A stretch of 60,000 bases of DNA from contig NC_088303.1 of NCBI RefSeq assembly GCF_032854445.1, forward strand, positions 26,111,501 to 26,171,500. The letters are read 5' to 3'. The notes beneath the pieces are model-generated. The model had not been told where the DNA came from and did no database searches. It worked only from the letters and a program-made list of their open reading frames with translations. Positions 12,601-27,600 of this stretch are shown here, one piece after another (position 1 is the first letter of the stretch; each line of letters starts with the position of its first letter). The position numbers and the translations under genes were made by a program. This DNA comes from Liolophura sinensis. Lineage: Eukaryota; Mollusca; Polyplacophora; Chitonida; Chitonidae.

Positions 12601-15600
12601 ATGTTCGCCCTGGGATCACAAAGCGATCTTAGACTTCAGTCAATTTTCTCATCACTTTAAAATTGTTATTTCTGATGTAACAAAGACAAAATATTGTTTA
12701 ATAACGTAAATTCTGTGTAAGTTGTTGTGCAACAAGTTTCATGTAAATAATGGAAAGGAACGTGCCAAATTCACCGATTAAAATATCTGGGCCAGATCTG
12801 TGCTTACCTTAAAGAGAAGTACATCTTTTTAGCATCTTCAGCAGACATAGGATCTACAGGTGCTGAATATACAAAAAAAAAAACAAAAAAAAAAAAAACA
12901 AATACAGATACTGTAAATTCAGATTGCAATAAACTTGTACAGAGAACTTCAGCTGATGGGTATAAAGTCTAACGGCAAGGGGGCATCATTTTGGGGAACA
13001 TGACAATCCTAGAACTTAAAAATCTAAATTTATTTGATTTGTGTTTTATGGCAGGCTAAAAAAAATTTGACTTTGATATTGGACAACAGTTATGTTTATT
13101 GGTAGTGCAAACTGGTGCAAACTATTGAAATCCTCTGACTTTGGCAAGCAACTGATTTGTTTTTTGAGTTCTGAAGATTCCATAACATAGTACAAATGAC
13201 TATTTCGTGGTGTCAAATTTCTCTAGCATATATTATTGGGGAAACAAATTATGCTCTTTTTCCAGGCCAGTATGAATGGTACTAAAAAGACCAAAAATAT
13301 TAATTCAGAAATAAATCTGCTGAACTGGCTTCAACTAATTTAAATATTATTCGAAAGAACACATTTCGCTGGCAATTTACCCTGAATTTATCATGAGTTC
13401 TCCAGAGACACAAGTTACCCAACACAGCTAAATAAAGCTGATGTAATGCCACAAATGGGGACATCACTCCAACAATTTGGAAACCTTATTTTCAGCATCA
13501 TAATCTCAGTTGGTAGATTTCCACAAGTTTTTTTAATACATCAGGAAGCCAGACTGTATTGCAAAATGAAAGGGAGGTAATCTTAATTTCAGCAGCCAGG
13601 CAGTATTAACAATATTGTAGGTGACCCAGAAAACCTGAACAAAAACTCTCCAATGGCTGCCGCTAAAGCCTACGAGGCAGTCACACTATTAGAAATCAAG
13701 AAGCAAATCAGTGAAGAGTCTCCTAATGTTGTCACATTGTAATTTCTGATTATCTCCCTTTCTCATTTATCTGCCAAGCAATCATAAACAAGTTTCCGAC
13801 CACAGCATTATGTTAGTGTAATGTTGTTATGTTAGTGTAATGTGTCCAGAGACCTCATCATTTTTTAACATGATGCTGTTAAAAACCAATTCTTAAACAT
13901 TAAAGGTAGATACTTTAAGGACAACTACTAGGAAGATGTCAAACTCAGTCAAGATGGACAGTTGTTGTTTATTATTGAATAATTCAGGCAATATTGGGAA
14001 AATGCCTTGGCTGTGCAAAACGGGATAATTTCCTGTCACAAAAACAATCAGACTATTGTCACAACATTTTCACAATGAACTAGTCTACCATTATTACTCT
14101 TACCGTTCTCCAATTTATCTATTTCTGACACATCAAATGAAAGAAGTTTAGTTAAAGTTGAATGATCCTGTACACCAATGAACTCTGCCAAGGGCTGGCC
14201 CAACATCATTTCCTGTTAAAAAAAAATTCAAGAAATTTCATAAACTGTATAACATCCTGAGAAAAAAATTCAGAAATTTCATAAACTAGATGATATCCAG
14301 AGAAAAAATTCAGAAAATTTCAAAAACTAGATCACATCATGAGAAAAAAATTCAGAAGATTCCATGAACGTTTAGAAAATTTCATAAACAGAGAAAAAAG
14401 TTTATAAAATGTCATAACCTGTTCCACATCCTCAGAAAAAAAATCAGAAAATTTAATGCATTGTTGCCTGTATTTTAAAGCTAAACTCTTTTATTTCAGA
14501 CATAGTTAAATAGTCAAGAAGATGTATGAAAAAGTTCGGGGGAAATTTTAAGCCAGTCACTGTATGACGGTTACCTACAGTTCCTAGTACAGTAAAACCT
14601 CCCAAAAACAAAACCTCTAAAAACCGACATCTTGTTTACAACCCATTTCATTTATAAGGAAAAAAACCAACACATGTCTAAGGTGAATATCGACTGCTAT
14701 TTCCAGTTCTGTTGTCTCCACTGCATGTTAATAAAATATTAATTGCTGATACCTGGCAAAAAGATTAAACTGAAAGAAGCCTAACCAGTGAGATGAACTT
14801 TATCACTCCATTGAATCCAAAAGAGACACAACTAATCTTTACAATCGGTCTTCACATGTATAGCATGCATCAAAACCTACATGTATGTTTGCTATAAACA
14901 AAACCTGTATACTTACTGCAGGATAGCCCAGCAAATGTTTTACATTCTGCGAGATGTTCTCCACCATTCCAGTCCAGGGCGACAAAACAAGCACCAGTAC
15001 ATCCTGTGAGTATAAAATACATGAACGAAAAAATAAAAACAAATACCAGAAAATTAACCATACTTAATATTGAACAGGACTGAACACATCTGATTGTGTA
15101 CAAATAATGTTAATGTTTGTGCATATTTTTTATTTATTTATTTATTGGATTGGTGTTTTACGCAGTACTCAAGAATTTGAGTTCTTATACTATGGCGGCC
15201 AGCCATGGGGAAACCCATGACCATCCAATAGCTGGCAGACCTTCCCACATACAGCCTGAGAGGTAGGCAGCGTAAGCTGGGCTCGAACTCACAGCGGCTG
15301 CATTGGTGAGAGGCTCCTGTGTCACTGCGCCATGCTGGCATGCTAACAGCCTCAGCCACAGAGCTGGTAAGTGCATGTACATATATGCCTTCTACTGAGT
15401 CAGGTGTAACTTCTTATTTCACAGGACTGGCCCGGATAGCACAGTTGGTAGAGCGTCCGCTTCGGGACCGGTAGATCCAGGATCAATCCTTGGTCGAGTC
15501 ACACCTAAGACTTTAAAAGAGGAAGTTGTAACTTCCTCGCTTGGCGTTCAGCATGAAGGGGATAGTGCAACGACTGGTTGACCCATATCAGTATAATGGC

Positions 15601-18600
15601 TCGGGCGGGGCGGCTTACTTGCCTTCGGTAAGTCGTCTCAGTGATGCAGCACTAAATAAAAGAGCGGTGGAAATCCGTCCTGCAACAAGGAGGCACATTA
15701 CACGTGCATGCACCCTAATGACTCCTTCGTCGTCGTGTGACTGAAAAATTGTTGAGTACGACGTTAAACCCCAAGCACTCACTCACTCACTCTTATTTCA
15801 CAATAAGATGAGGATCTAAATACACAGCATCTGAGTTAGGATTACCCAATCCACCCTCACAAAAATGGGCCATAATCAAAAAGTTTTCATGGGGGCCTGT
15901 CAAAAGCCTGGCAGAAGCACCTTGTTCCTTTCCCAGCTCATCGTGATGACATCACATTAAAGACAGTACAGCGTTACAATCCTGCTTCATACTATTAAAA
16001 AGAATTTGTTCTTTTTTGCTTTCCTCTCATCATTAACAGACGGGTCAACCTAAAAGATGGTCTGAGCTCCCGGTCTGGGCCATGCGGCCAAACGGCAATG
16101 AGCATAGACTGAAAACTGACAGCATTTGTGCTATATCAGTTTTCAGTCAGCTTTAAGGCTGAGCTGTGTATGTAATTCCTATGTAAACAAATAATTAATT
16201 ACAGCAAATAATCCACTTGGCTTGTGGCCGGCCATAATCCACATGGATGAGGCTGTTGTATTGAATTTACGTCTTTTGTCAGCTGTTACATCTGTGGGAG
16301 AAGGTTGTTGGAAGAAACCTTACAGATGAAGTCATTCCATTTAATGCTTTGTTTGTAATCAGCTGTTGAATTCTACTCATTAAAAACCCTCTTCAATGTA
16401 TATATTGTGTAACAGCATTTTAATGCAGCATCCTTGGCTTCAGGTATTACAGTTAAATGCGTGATCCCAGGAAATAAACATCATGAATAAGATTTACCAA
16501 ATGTAACATAAATGTGTGTTTAAAGACTCACACGCAAAGAATCTGCAAGTAAAAGAGGGAACTGTTCATTGGTTTGGTTAAACTATAAAATACCAGTATA
16601 TCAGCATGACACTTGTCAGCCTCTTCGGGGATGTTAATCGTGAAAGCTTGGATGAAGCTGGTAACAACATGAGACGATGTGAAATAAAAACTTTATCTGG
16701 CATACAGTTCAATACCCATATTCAGAGATACCGCATGGTCACTGGCCTATTGTATACTGATTAACACCTAAAAATTCAAACAACATGACAACTCTACAAG
16801 ATCGGTCATTTTTAGCGCTTGTGCAGCTGCTCTATACATAACGTCCTCGTCAAACGTCTCTTTTCCTGACTCCATACTATGTTGTTCCCATACCATATAT
16901 GTAGCTGAATAATGGAAGGAACAACTCAATAAATTAACCGTGGGATGTGTGTGACCTCCTGTGGGTTAATGAAGTCCACGGTGGGAAAAAACAGCTGGAG
17001 AGTAAGGTGGGTATGACATAAGCCACCAAATTAATTACCTGTGCTGTGTTGACTTATTAAACTCACTAAACTCAGAACTCATGGTTACAAATTAATCTAC
17101 TGCAATGTTATCATTTAAAATATATGTATGCATTTTTTCTTTTCCAAAGCATACAAACTATATTATATTAATTTTATAAAGAATGCCCTGGCATGGTCTG
17201 GATACCCAACATTCTGACAATGTAAGTCTACAGATATCTTCAAAACTGTAATAAATTATTCAAAATATAATCTGAAAAATAAGGCAGAAGAAACTTGAAG
17301 AATAGTTTAAAAGTTTAGACCTTTATTTCCTTGCTGGGTCTAAAAAACTTCTTATCAAGAGGCGTGAGTTTATTTTTTCTAATTTCTTGTTTTGCGTTTC
17401 CTGCTTTGCGATTATTCACAAATTTCAAGCAGATCGATTTAAAATAATCCTTAAAGGAATTAATACCGATGGCTGCATACTGTCCCTAATATAACATCAA
17501 AAGTCCAGAGGATTCCACATTCCCAAGAACACCCCCCCCCCCCCAACCCCCAATTCCTAAGGGCGGGGAAAAAACAGACTAACGGCTATGGAAGTATGAA
17601 AAACACTCACTTCATCTGTATTTTGTGCTGTGCCTTCTTCTGAAGCCGTGGTAAAACTTTGAAAACCAGATTCCAAGTCATCTCGACTTTGCTGACTTCG
17701 ACTGTCTTTATCACTTTCCATTTGTTGAGCTGCACAAAAGCACAACACATAGAACAATGAGAATTAGAATTCATACATTTATAGCAGCCAAGACTGTTAA
17801 GATCACACTTTCTCAGACAATCTTGTGTAAGAAATACTGAATTTACTGAATACTGAATCTCGTACAAAACCATGGCACAAAAAAGACTACCCTAAATGAC
17901 CTAAAAATCTGACCACAAAAGAACGTTTTTGGAGGCAAATAAATGTCATGAGATATTACTTCTGGTCCTAAAATTGACATTTTTCCAGCTGGGCATCACC
18001 TTTCTAAAAGCAGTAGAACTCTCAGAATCTGGAAAAATGAGCAACATAGTCACAGACGAAATATTAGGTCCTTTAGGGTACTTTAGTCCTTCATCCCTTA
18101 ACCCTGAAGTTGTTATACTCCTATCCAAAATTTGCATCACAGTTAGCGGTTGCTGTCAGTACACCTGAAGACTGATAGGTCCAAAAAAAACATAAGATTA
18201 TACCAACAAACTCCTGTATGTTGTACAAATGTTAATCCATCAATCCATGTGAAGGCAGTTTAACCATCAACCCAAGCTCTCACATTTTCTAGCAGTGAGA
18301 CACCTATATAACATTACAATACTAAGCTGAATGTGGAAGTTAAACCTCTACCCAATCTTTACCCTATATAGCACTGAGCTACGTGTAAAAGCTTAAACTC
18401 AACCCAATCTTTACCCTATCCAGCAATGAGCTGAGTGCAAAAGCTTAACCATAACCCAATCTATACGTATCTAGCACTTAGCTGATTGTAAAAGCTTAAC
18501 CATACCCCAATCTTTACCTTATCCATCATCTAGCTGAATGCCGAAGCTTAACCATAACACAATCTTTACCTTATCCATCATCTAGCTGAATGCAGAAGCT

Positions 18601-21600
18601 TAACCATAACTCAATCTTTACCTTATCCATCATTTAGCTGAATGCAGAAGCTTAACCATAACACAATCTTTACTTTGTCTAGCACCGAAATGAATGCAAA
18701 AGCTTAACCTCAACCTTATCTAGCACTCAGCTGCACGTAAAAACTTTAGCTTAACCCAATCTTCACCCTATTTAGCACTGAGTTGAGTGCAAAAGCTTAA
18801 CCTCAACCCAATCATTACCTTATTTTGCACCACGCTGAATGCAAAAGCTTATCCTCAACCTAATCATTACCTTATCTAGCACCAAGGTGAATGCAAAAGT
18901 TCAACCATAATCCAATCTAGCAATGAGCTGCATGCAAAAGCTTAACCTCACCTCAATATTTACCCTATCACACTAAGCTTAATGCAAGAGCTTAACACAA
19001 TCTATACCCTATCTAGCAGAGAGCTGAATGCAAAAGCTTAACCTCAACCCAATCATTACCCTATCTATCACAGAGCTGAGTGTAAATGTTCAACATCAAA
19101 TTAAACCCCATCTAGGTCTAAAATATAACAAGAAAGTTAGCTAGACTATCTCAGGCTTAAGCATTCTCTTATGAGAAAGGGTCCTCCAATGAGCAACTTA
19201 TTAATAGAAAGTATCACAATGAACATTACCAGTTACCAACTATACACATTAGGTTTAGGCAGCCACATTTAAGCGGTATACATGTGCACAATCAGGGAGG
19301 TACATGTACCTTTGATTTTCCGCATGCTATTGACGACATGTTCCAGGGTTGAAAGGGTTCCTGCACGGCTCCCTTTGGGTTTTTCCAGGTTCACCATTGT
19401 CTTTAACTCCTTCAGAAACCCCTTCACCTTGTCCTTACGTTTGGTTTTTCGTTGCAACATGTCAAAGCTGAAACACAGAAAACAAAGATTTACTGTACAT
19501 GAAGTGGATTTACATGAACATTAGTTACTTTCTGCAAGTGACATATTAAAGTCATTTAAAGCTGAACTTTAACTAAATATATGCCTAAACTAAACAATTA
19601 CATGCACTATTTATACAACAGACATGGAAAAAAAGACAATCCAGTTATCATTGCGAGCGCTGAGATTGGTATATGTGTGGCCCAATATTGTCACCTCTAC
19701 GCATGTGTGAAACAACTGGAGATACAGTACTTACAACAAAATCAAAATCCAATAAAGTGACTCGCAATATAAAGGTTGGGTTGAAAAAAAAAAAGACAAT
19801 GGGAAACCATAAAAACTCCTTCCTGCCTTTAACAAAGCAGTCCAAAGCTATGTACTCTGGTGTTCTTTCGCCTTTTCCCCTTACATTTTTCGGTGTACTT
19901 GTGATAAACACTTAAGCAGTACGCAAGCATTGCAGCATCACAACAGCTTTACTATGATCTGGAGAATCTTCTATTAATGGTGGGGGCCTCCGTGGCCGTA
20001 GTGGTTAGCACGCCAGCGCGGCACAATGACCCAGGAGCAGGCTGGTACTTGATGTTTCTCTTCCTTACCCCGCTAGCGCAGCGTAATGACCCAGGAGTCT
20101 CTCACCAATGCGGTCGCTGTGAGTTCAAGTCCAGCTCATGCTGGCTTCCTCTCCCTCCGTAAGTGGGAAGGCCTGACCTGCGGATAGTCATGGGTTTCCA
20201 CCTGCCTCTGCCCAGTTTTCTCCCACCATAATGCTGGCCGCCGACGTATAAATGAAATATTCTTGAGTACCGTGTAAAACACCAATCAAATAAATAAATA
20301 AATAAATAAATAAACTCTTCAAACCTGACTGTGACAGTACCAGATTGTTTGGCAGATACTGCATAGCGTATGATCTTGGATGAATGACCTGTGGCACTTT
20401 AATCTATTCACAACTTTAGCATACCTAAAGAGTTTACACGCATGTCTATCAAATAAGATCTTCTGTCAACTCTTCCTATCATTTACCTGACCCTCAAATT
20501 TGTAATGTGTTGTTCTCGCCTAGTTTTGAACTCACTGACGTCTGATATGAGATGATGTTAACTTTGTTATCTACAGACGTCTGAAAGAGGCATCAAAGTA
20601 CACCTGTCCTTGGTGTAATGTGCGCTAATGTTCCTTCGCCTGTTACCATGGTGAGAAACATTTAGTATGCTCAGAAACCTTGTACAAAAACTTCTGTATC
20701 CCTTTAAACTACTGTTTTTTACCCAGAATTTTGCAAGCGTCACATCTGTCTCATTCTGACTTATTCATCCGCCTAATACCAGGACATAAGAGTGTTGTGA
20801 AGATTGATTAATTTCTTATTAGAACAACTTAACAGTTGGCAACAAAAGTATCCAATTGAGGCCTTAATGTGCTTCTGAAAGTCTATTTCATAGATACTCA
20901 ACTCAGTAATCTAGTCTAAGGCCTAATGTACTGACACACAACATCCAGGTTGGAGAATATGGTTAACTCAGCATATCTGATGTATATTTATTACCTTAAG
21001 TTATTTAACATGTTTAGTTACTGTAACTTTCCTTGTTAAGTCACAGGTTTTTTTCCAGTCTACTCACCCAGTCATTATCAAATTTTCCTACATAACATTC
21101 AAGGAGGGGGATATTGTAAAATCAGCAGATATGACACAGATCTGTTAAGAAGGAATTTAGTTAAAATGTATTCATTAATTATATCTATACTTTAGTGATG
21201 ATAGGAAAATTAGATCTCATTTAAAAAGTGTGAATCCTGAGATGCCAGAATTGCACATGTATCATGTTAGGGGGCTTAAATAGTATGTTGACAAGTTTTA
21301 AACCTCAATACTTTCTTATCACAACACCATTTCCTTAGCCCAGAAGAGAGGAAGCAAATCCTGGAGATGTTGGCAAGAATGGAGGAGGACTATGGTGGGG
21401 CTGATTATGATGGTGATGAAGGTATACTTGGCTCTCAGGTTACCATTGCTCCAAGGCTAAAAAATAAAATATTATACATTTGATGTTACGCGACTGACCT
21501 TGAAAAAGGCCCCGACTGAAATTCTTTTTTTTATTTTTACACTTACCCAATTTTTTTATTTTATCTCAATTAATTACTTGTTTTTTTTTTTAGCCAATCG

Positions 21601-24600
21601 TTTGAAATATTAGTATGTTTACAGGTGACGGGTGCTCTTTTGAGATAAAATTTCCTCTCCTGCTCTTGACAAAAGCAGGTCTTTATACTGCTTTAAAGTG
21701 TACACCATATCCGAAACCCTTAGATCAAGGTACCTGTGAATTGATAACCAGTGTCATTGTGTTTCCATAGGGATTTCAAATTAATTACTCATTTTGTGAG
21801 ATAATCATTGTAAAATGTTCAACGAAATCTTGTAAACCTCGCAGCGGTCAGCGTCTTATGACAGCAAATTTAGAATTCTCCATGATCCAATTCTTTTCAC
21901 CACGCTATACCTTAAAAACACACCTTATTTCACGAAATTGAATTTTTGAGAATTGTGTGACTCTGGTTATAACCGGTGTGAAATGTTTACAAACACTGAA
22001 GAAACATGGACACAGGCCTATACATCCAAGGACAAATCTCTAAAGCTATAGCCATAGCCCACTTGCTTAGATCCCCTAGTTCATTTTTTTTTGAAGTAAA
22101 TTAATTCAATTATGGACTGGAATAATCACAGTGACAAATTGAGACTTACTACATCAAAATACTTGCTGTAACATGATGAAAACGAAAGATTTTTATTTTA
22201 AACCTAGGTTATCAAAACAGACCCCCTTTTATGTTTGCATCCACCACTGTGTTAATCCCATTTTACACAGATCCGAGGTCCCCACATGAGCCCCTTCTGT
22301 TGGCATGGAAGAATAACCTTTGGGAGATCCCAAAATTTAAAACAAGATTAGTCAGGTGTGTGGATAGCTTTTCTTGCCCTCAAAACTCTATGCTAGGGAG
22401 CATGTAGCTGGGAATATACTGGTATAATTTCCTGTACTGTCACTGAGACCACCATTGCCAGGTGCTTTGCTGGGTAGAAAATGTGTCTGTTTACTGATAC
22501 ATTGTTGTGAAGTGGAACAATTGTAGTGACACAAGAAAGGGCAGGTGCATGTTAGATGCAGGAAAGTTCACATATAATTACAAAGCGGATATGTTTCATC
22601 TTTAAATCTTCATGCAACACAACATGATTTTGGCTCTCCTCTTCCTCATGTATAAATGGTTTGGCCAGTGTAAATTAGGTCAAGGCTTGTGATCTGAGAC
22701 AAGGTTCACTTGCGTGCTTACACTCTTAATACTATTAGACAAACAGGTACATCGAATGATGTGTTGAGGACATACTAAATGTTTGATCCTTCACATGAAG
22801 GAAGAATCCCCTAAATCTCATAAATTTAAAACTAAAATTAGGAAATTTAGGAAAATGGAAACAGATTTCTCACGATTGATTTTCTTCCCACCATAATGAT
22901 GGCCATCGTGGTATAAGTGATATACTCTTGATGTTCACCAGAAGGAAGGAATTTTTGGGAACATTTTTTTAGTAATCTTTGAATCATGGGTAAAAAAAGT
23001 TATTCCCACCTTCAGTGTCGTGAATAGGGTTGGAAAAACTTCCTGTGAAGTCAGAGTTCCTGAACCCTTACAGTATAGTCCATAATGCCCACCTTAGTAT
23101 TCAAATGTTTAAACCCATTAACTGTTTTTAAATCTAAAAAACTTAATGAAAGTATATTTATGCATAGTTTTAAGTGATCTATTTAGTGATGAATACTTTG
23201 GTTTTTAGAGGTCTTTTCCTTTAAATTTGTCAAGATTAAGGGTTACCTCCGTTTTAATAATGGCCGACTTCTTATAAGTTTAATATTCTTTCGTAGTGCA
23301 TTAAACACCAATAAATAAATAACTAACTCATATGCATACCATCTTTACTCATACATGTATCACCCTTACATATTGTACCATCTTTCCTCATACACTCTAT
23401 CATCATTAATGACACATGTCGTATTTACTCATACATTTTGTTTCAAACAGAATGGTATCTGAGTAAAAGACTATGGATCATCCCAGCTGTAGTCATTAGG
23501 TGTACATACACACTGTATGTATAGGCCATGTCATGCTACTCATTATGTTAACAGAAGTTTGAACTCCAGAGCAAGATCAATCAGTGAATAGGACTTGTAC
23601 TTGCCCTCGTCACAAATACAGGGCTTGCTCTGAATACAACTTTTGAATATAACCCTAACTATAGGTCTACAGACTGTATACTGTCGGAATACAAAACTGG
23701 CCAAAGCACAACACGCATGTTTTCGATCGCCTGAGTTTATCCATATTGTAAGCGGATGTCCAGCTCGCCACTATGAGACCTATCAATGTGTCGCTCTTGC
23801 TGACAGACCAGAACTATTTTCTGTTTTCTCAGAGCGAGAGCATGTTATACAGAAAATAGGACGTTGTATGACCCTTGAGGCAAAACTCAGGACTATTTCT
23901 GGTTCCCTGTTGTTTGGGTTATGTTTCTAATCATTATCCTGTAGTCCCAGAATCCATAAGGTTATAGCCAGGGGTCTGAAAATTTAATAAGAAAATCACA
24001 CCAAAATTCCTTAAAATTCTTTTCTGGTATGAAAGATTCAAAGGCGACTGGGCTAAAAGAGCTTTGTCTGGGTCACATGGTTTGGCGGCCATATTGGATT
24101 ATGTCATACAACGAAAATGACTGAGCAGAATCTGCTAAAATTTAACATATGACAAGCCCATGAGAGGATACATTGAAACAATATTTATCATGTTGTGACC
24201 AAGCATTTTTTGAATTTGAATAAAACAAGTATGCTACATGATATAGATTGATCTATTGGATTACGAATCCACACAGTCATACTTATGCCATAAAATGTGA
24301 TCAAAATATGTACAGTTGCATATTTCCTAATAATTGTATAAGCCAAGCTCATTCTTTAAAGACTTTCCTTTAAAGAGAAAAAAAAAAACACTGGAAAATA
24401 ATTATTACATGGCAGGTATTTGGGACCATCTCTTGGTATATATTGTCTTTGCGTAATAGTATTATAAGGTTATACGGAGGTTGTCATACATGTTTATACA
24501 AATATATTTGCACTAGAATGTAGTCTTTTCAGGTAACAAGTGCGTTCAACCTGGCTTTTGATCATATTTATATTTTTAACATAATCATAAATATTATCAT

Positions 24601-27600
24601 AATTCAGATTAAATGTATTTGTTTGGATATGAAAAACAAATTTGTATTCAAATAAAATTATTGCACAAGCATCACATCCTTATTTAGAATATTATTATGC
24701 AAAGACTATAAATACCATGAAGTGGTTTCAAATACGCACCATACAAAAATATTTCAAATAACCTTTTCTGCTTATAGAAAAAAATCATAAAAAATATTAA
24801 AGACCATATTTTCCAATAAGTTTTCATCATCCATCTGATTTTAGCATCATTTTTATGTTTTCCTCTCCTTTAACCTTTGAGAAGAGGACAGAGGACAGCA
24901 TACTTTTTTTGTTCACAGAAAAAACTACTGCGAATTGCGCATGAAAAACTGAGACTAGAAGGATGGCTGTAAGTGGACACTCACAGGACTGTCACGTTTT
25001 TCCCCTCACAAGAAATACACGAACATGTCTTCATGATGTAAAGGCGAGCTAAAAAAAGCCGAGAAGCATCGTGGACTTTAAAAGCCAGCTAACATGCAAA
25101 CCATCCATCTACATAAATAGTGATCATGCAGTCCCAAAGATGAAATTGCCCAACATGGCAAGAACATCCTCATCATAATGGGATCTCTAGAAGATATATA
25201 AGAACACATTTTATCTGCATGTTCAATGCCAGAACCACAAATACTAGGCTTAAAACACCTCCAACAGTTCATCATCCCAAAATTCAGCTCAGTGTGACTA
25301 CATCACTCAGTATTCCAATGAACGCTAGATGAATAACTGCAATGCTACATCTACTGATATCATGAACATCATACCTAAAAAACGCAACCTTTTCTTTTAG
25401 TCATCCCAATATTGTAATTTGTAACTATCATCTGGAATAAATTAGTTTCTAACTATCACCTAGAATAAATCAGTAAACATGTAAAAAACCAAAAAATGAA
25501 ATGATGCAATGCACTTTCAAATTACCAGGCAGTAAGAAATGATTAATGGCACAACTTCCTATCAAGTCAGTAAAGGTAGACACTGAAAGGTAAACAGAAA
25601 AGAATGTGACAGCCAGGTGAGTTTTATCATTGTAAGTGGGGTGAAATCCTCGACCATGGAACTCAAACTCAATGCTGATTGGTCATTTAACCAATGCATC
25701 AAACTGCTTGAAGGGAGAGGTAACATAACTTAGATTTAGTAGCAAGGCTACCGATTAGCTCGCCTGTAAGAGACACATAAAAGCAAACCTTCAATACATA
25801 ACTTATCAATGTTGTCATTCTAATACTCTACATTAATTCTAAAATTCTTTCTAAAAAGACTGTGTAATACACAGTCGTGTACTTTATACATGTACACACA
25901 GCTAAGCAACAATGGAACATCCCCTTTGTATTGTTGGGCTCTGTATGTGCAAGAAAACGGAGGTCATAACACGCACTACTTTTTCATATACCACCCTTGA
26001 CTTTCTGTTTAACATATTGATTTCGTATGACATAGGTGATGCCTGTGCTTTGTACACACCAGACAAAAATGAAGCATGGTCTCTGTGAGTTCAGTCCATG
26101 CTGACTTCTTCTCCAACAGTTCATGGGAAGGTCTGTCAGCAACCTGCGAATGGTCGTGGCCCCCCCCCCCCCCACCCCCAGGCTGCCGTCATATAAGTGA
26201 AATATTTTAGAGTATGGCGAAATACACCATTCAAACAAATAAATAAATAAAAATGAAGCTGTAGAAAGACTGTATTAAAAACTATATCAAATACGCCCTC
26301 TATCGGGGAAACAAAGAAACAACAAACATACACTTAACAGCCTGGCAGGAAAATTATTTAATTTTCAATGAATTAAAGAGCATGATTACTAAGATTTTAT
26401 AATAAGATTTTTTCACTTTGTGAAACGTCAAGGTAGTGTGAGCATGTTGAAAGTGTCTACTAAAGTTATTTTATTTATCTGATTGGTGTTTTTGCGCTCT
26501 ACTCAAGATTATTTCTCTTATACGGCAGCCAGCATTATGTTGGGAAGAAAATGGGCTGGGAAACCCACGACCTTCTATAGTTGTTGGCAGACCTTCCCAC
26601 ACACGACTGGAAAGGAAGCCAGTATGAGGTAGACTTGAACTCAGAGCAACCACATTGGTAAGAAGCTGTGCCATTGCTTTATACATGGAGAAGCACTATT
26701 ACGCAAAGCCCTAATTGGAAGTAATTACCCAATTGCCATTAAACTTAAATATGCACAAGTTCAGATGATAGGACGATGTATGGTAAGTTTCACCGAAATC
26801 AGTGCAGTTGTTTAGGGGGACAGACAGACAGACAGGGTGATTCCAGTGAACCCCCAGTAACTTCGCTGAGCCAAGTACAATTATGCAAAAAAGTACAATG
26901 AAAATGACGATAAAATGAAATGCTGGTATCACTAAAGATGCAAGCTTCATAAAACTGCAAATTATTTCTCTACACCCCATGGTTCTGTCAGAATGTTTCA
27001 AAATATACTATACAGAGGTGGTTGAAAAGGCTGGAGAATTAGAGTACATGAATTACATCAAGTAATGACATCACAACATATCTTTCTCCTACAAATTTCT
27101 GCTATATTTTTCAAGCGATGACTATGAGCTACTGTAAATCTTCAAATTTCAACTACTAAAGCACTTTTTTAAGTGGAATTTATGCATACAATTATTATGA
27201 AAATAATGCTAAAAATGATTTGTTTATTTCACTTTAGATGCCAGCTTCATAAAACTGTGCCATTTATTTCTCTACACCCTATACTTCTCTCAGCATGTTT
27301 CAAAATATTTGTTGAATGAGTGAGTGAGTGAGTGAGTGCTTGGGGTTTAACGTTGTACTTAACAATTTTTCAGTCATATGACAAGGAAGGAATCCTTAAA
27401 GTTCATGTAGAGTGTAAGTACCCCTAAGGTTGATCTAGGCATGCCACTGTCACTAGATTTTATGCTTTAATCTTCTTGCGGTGGCTTCCAAGATGAAAGC
27501 AGTGCTGATTTAATTAGAGAACACGGCGTTTCAATAAATTTAGCGTATTTTATAAAAGAAAACAGAAAAAATATCTCTTGTATGAAAGAAAGACGAAGTA

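Noticed and set aside
15426-15505. Functional tRNA gene
   Set aside because: A- and B-box-like motifs are present, but it continues into a repeated SINE body with several diverged copies in the window.
16107-16148. microRNA precursor
   Set aside because: Only 13 bp of perfect stem; too short for a Drosha/Dicer substrate and no flanking pairing seen.
23643-23930. Plus-strand open frame of 95 codons as the C-terminal exon of the ZNHIT2-like relic
   Set aside because: No recognisable ZNHIT2 C-terminal motif and no phase-matching acceptor identified.
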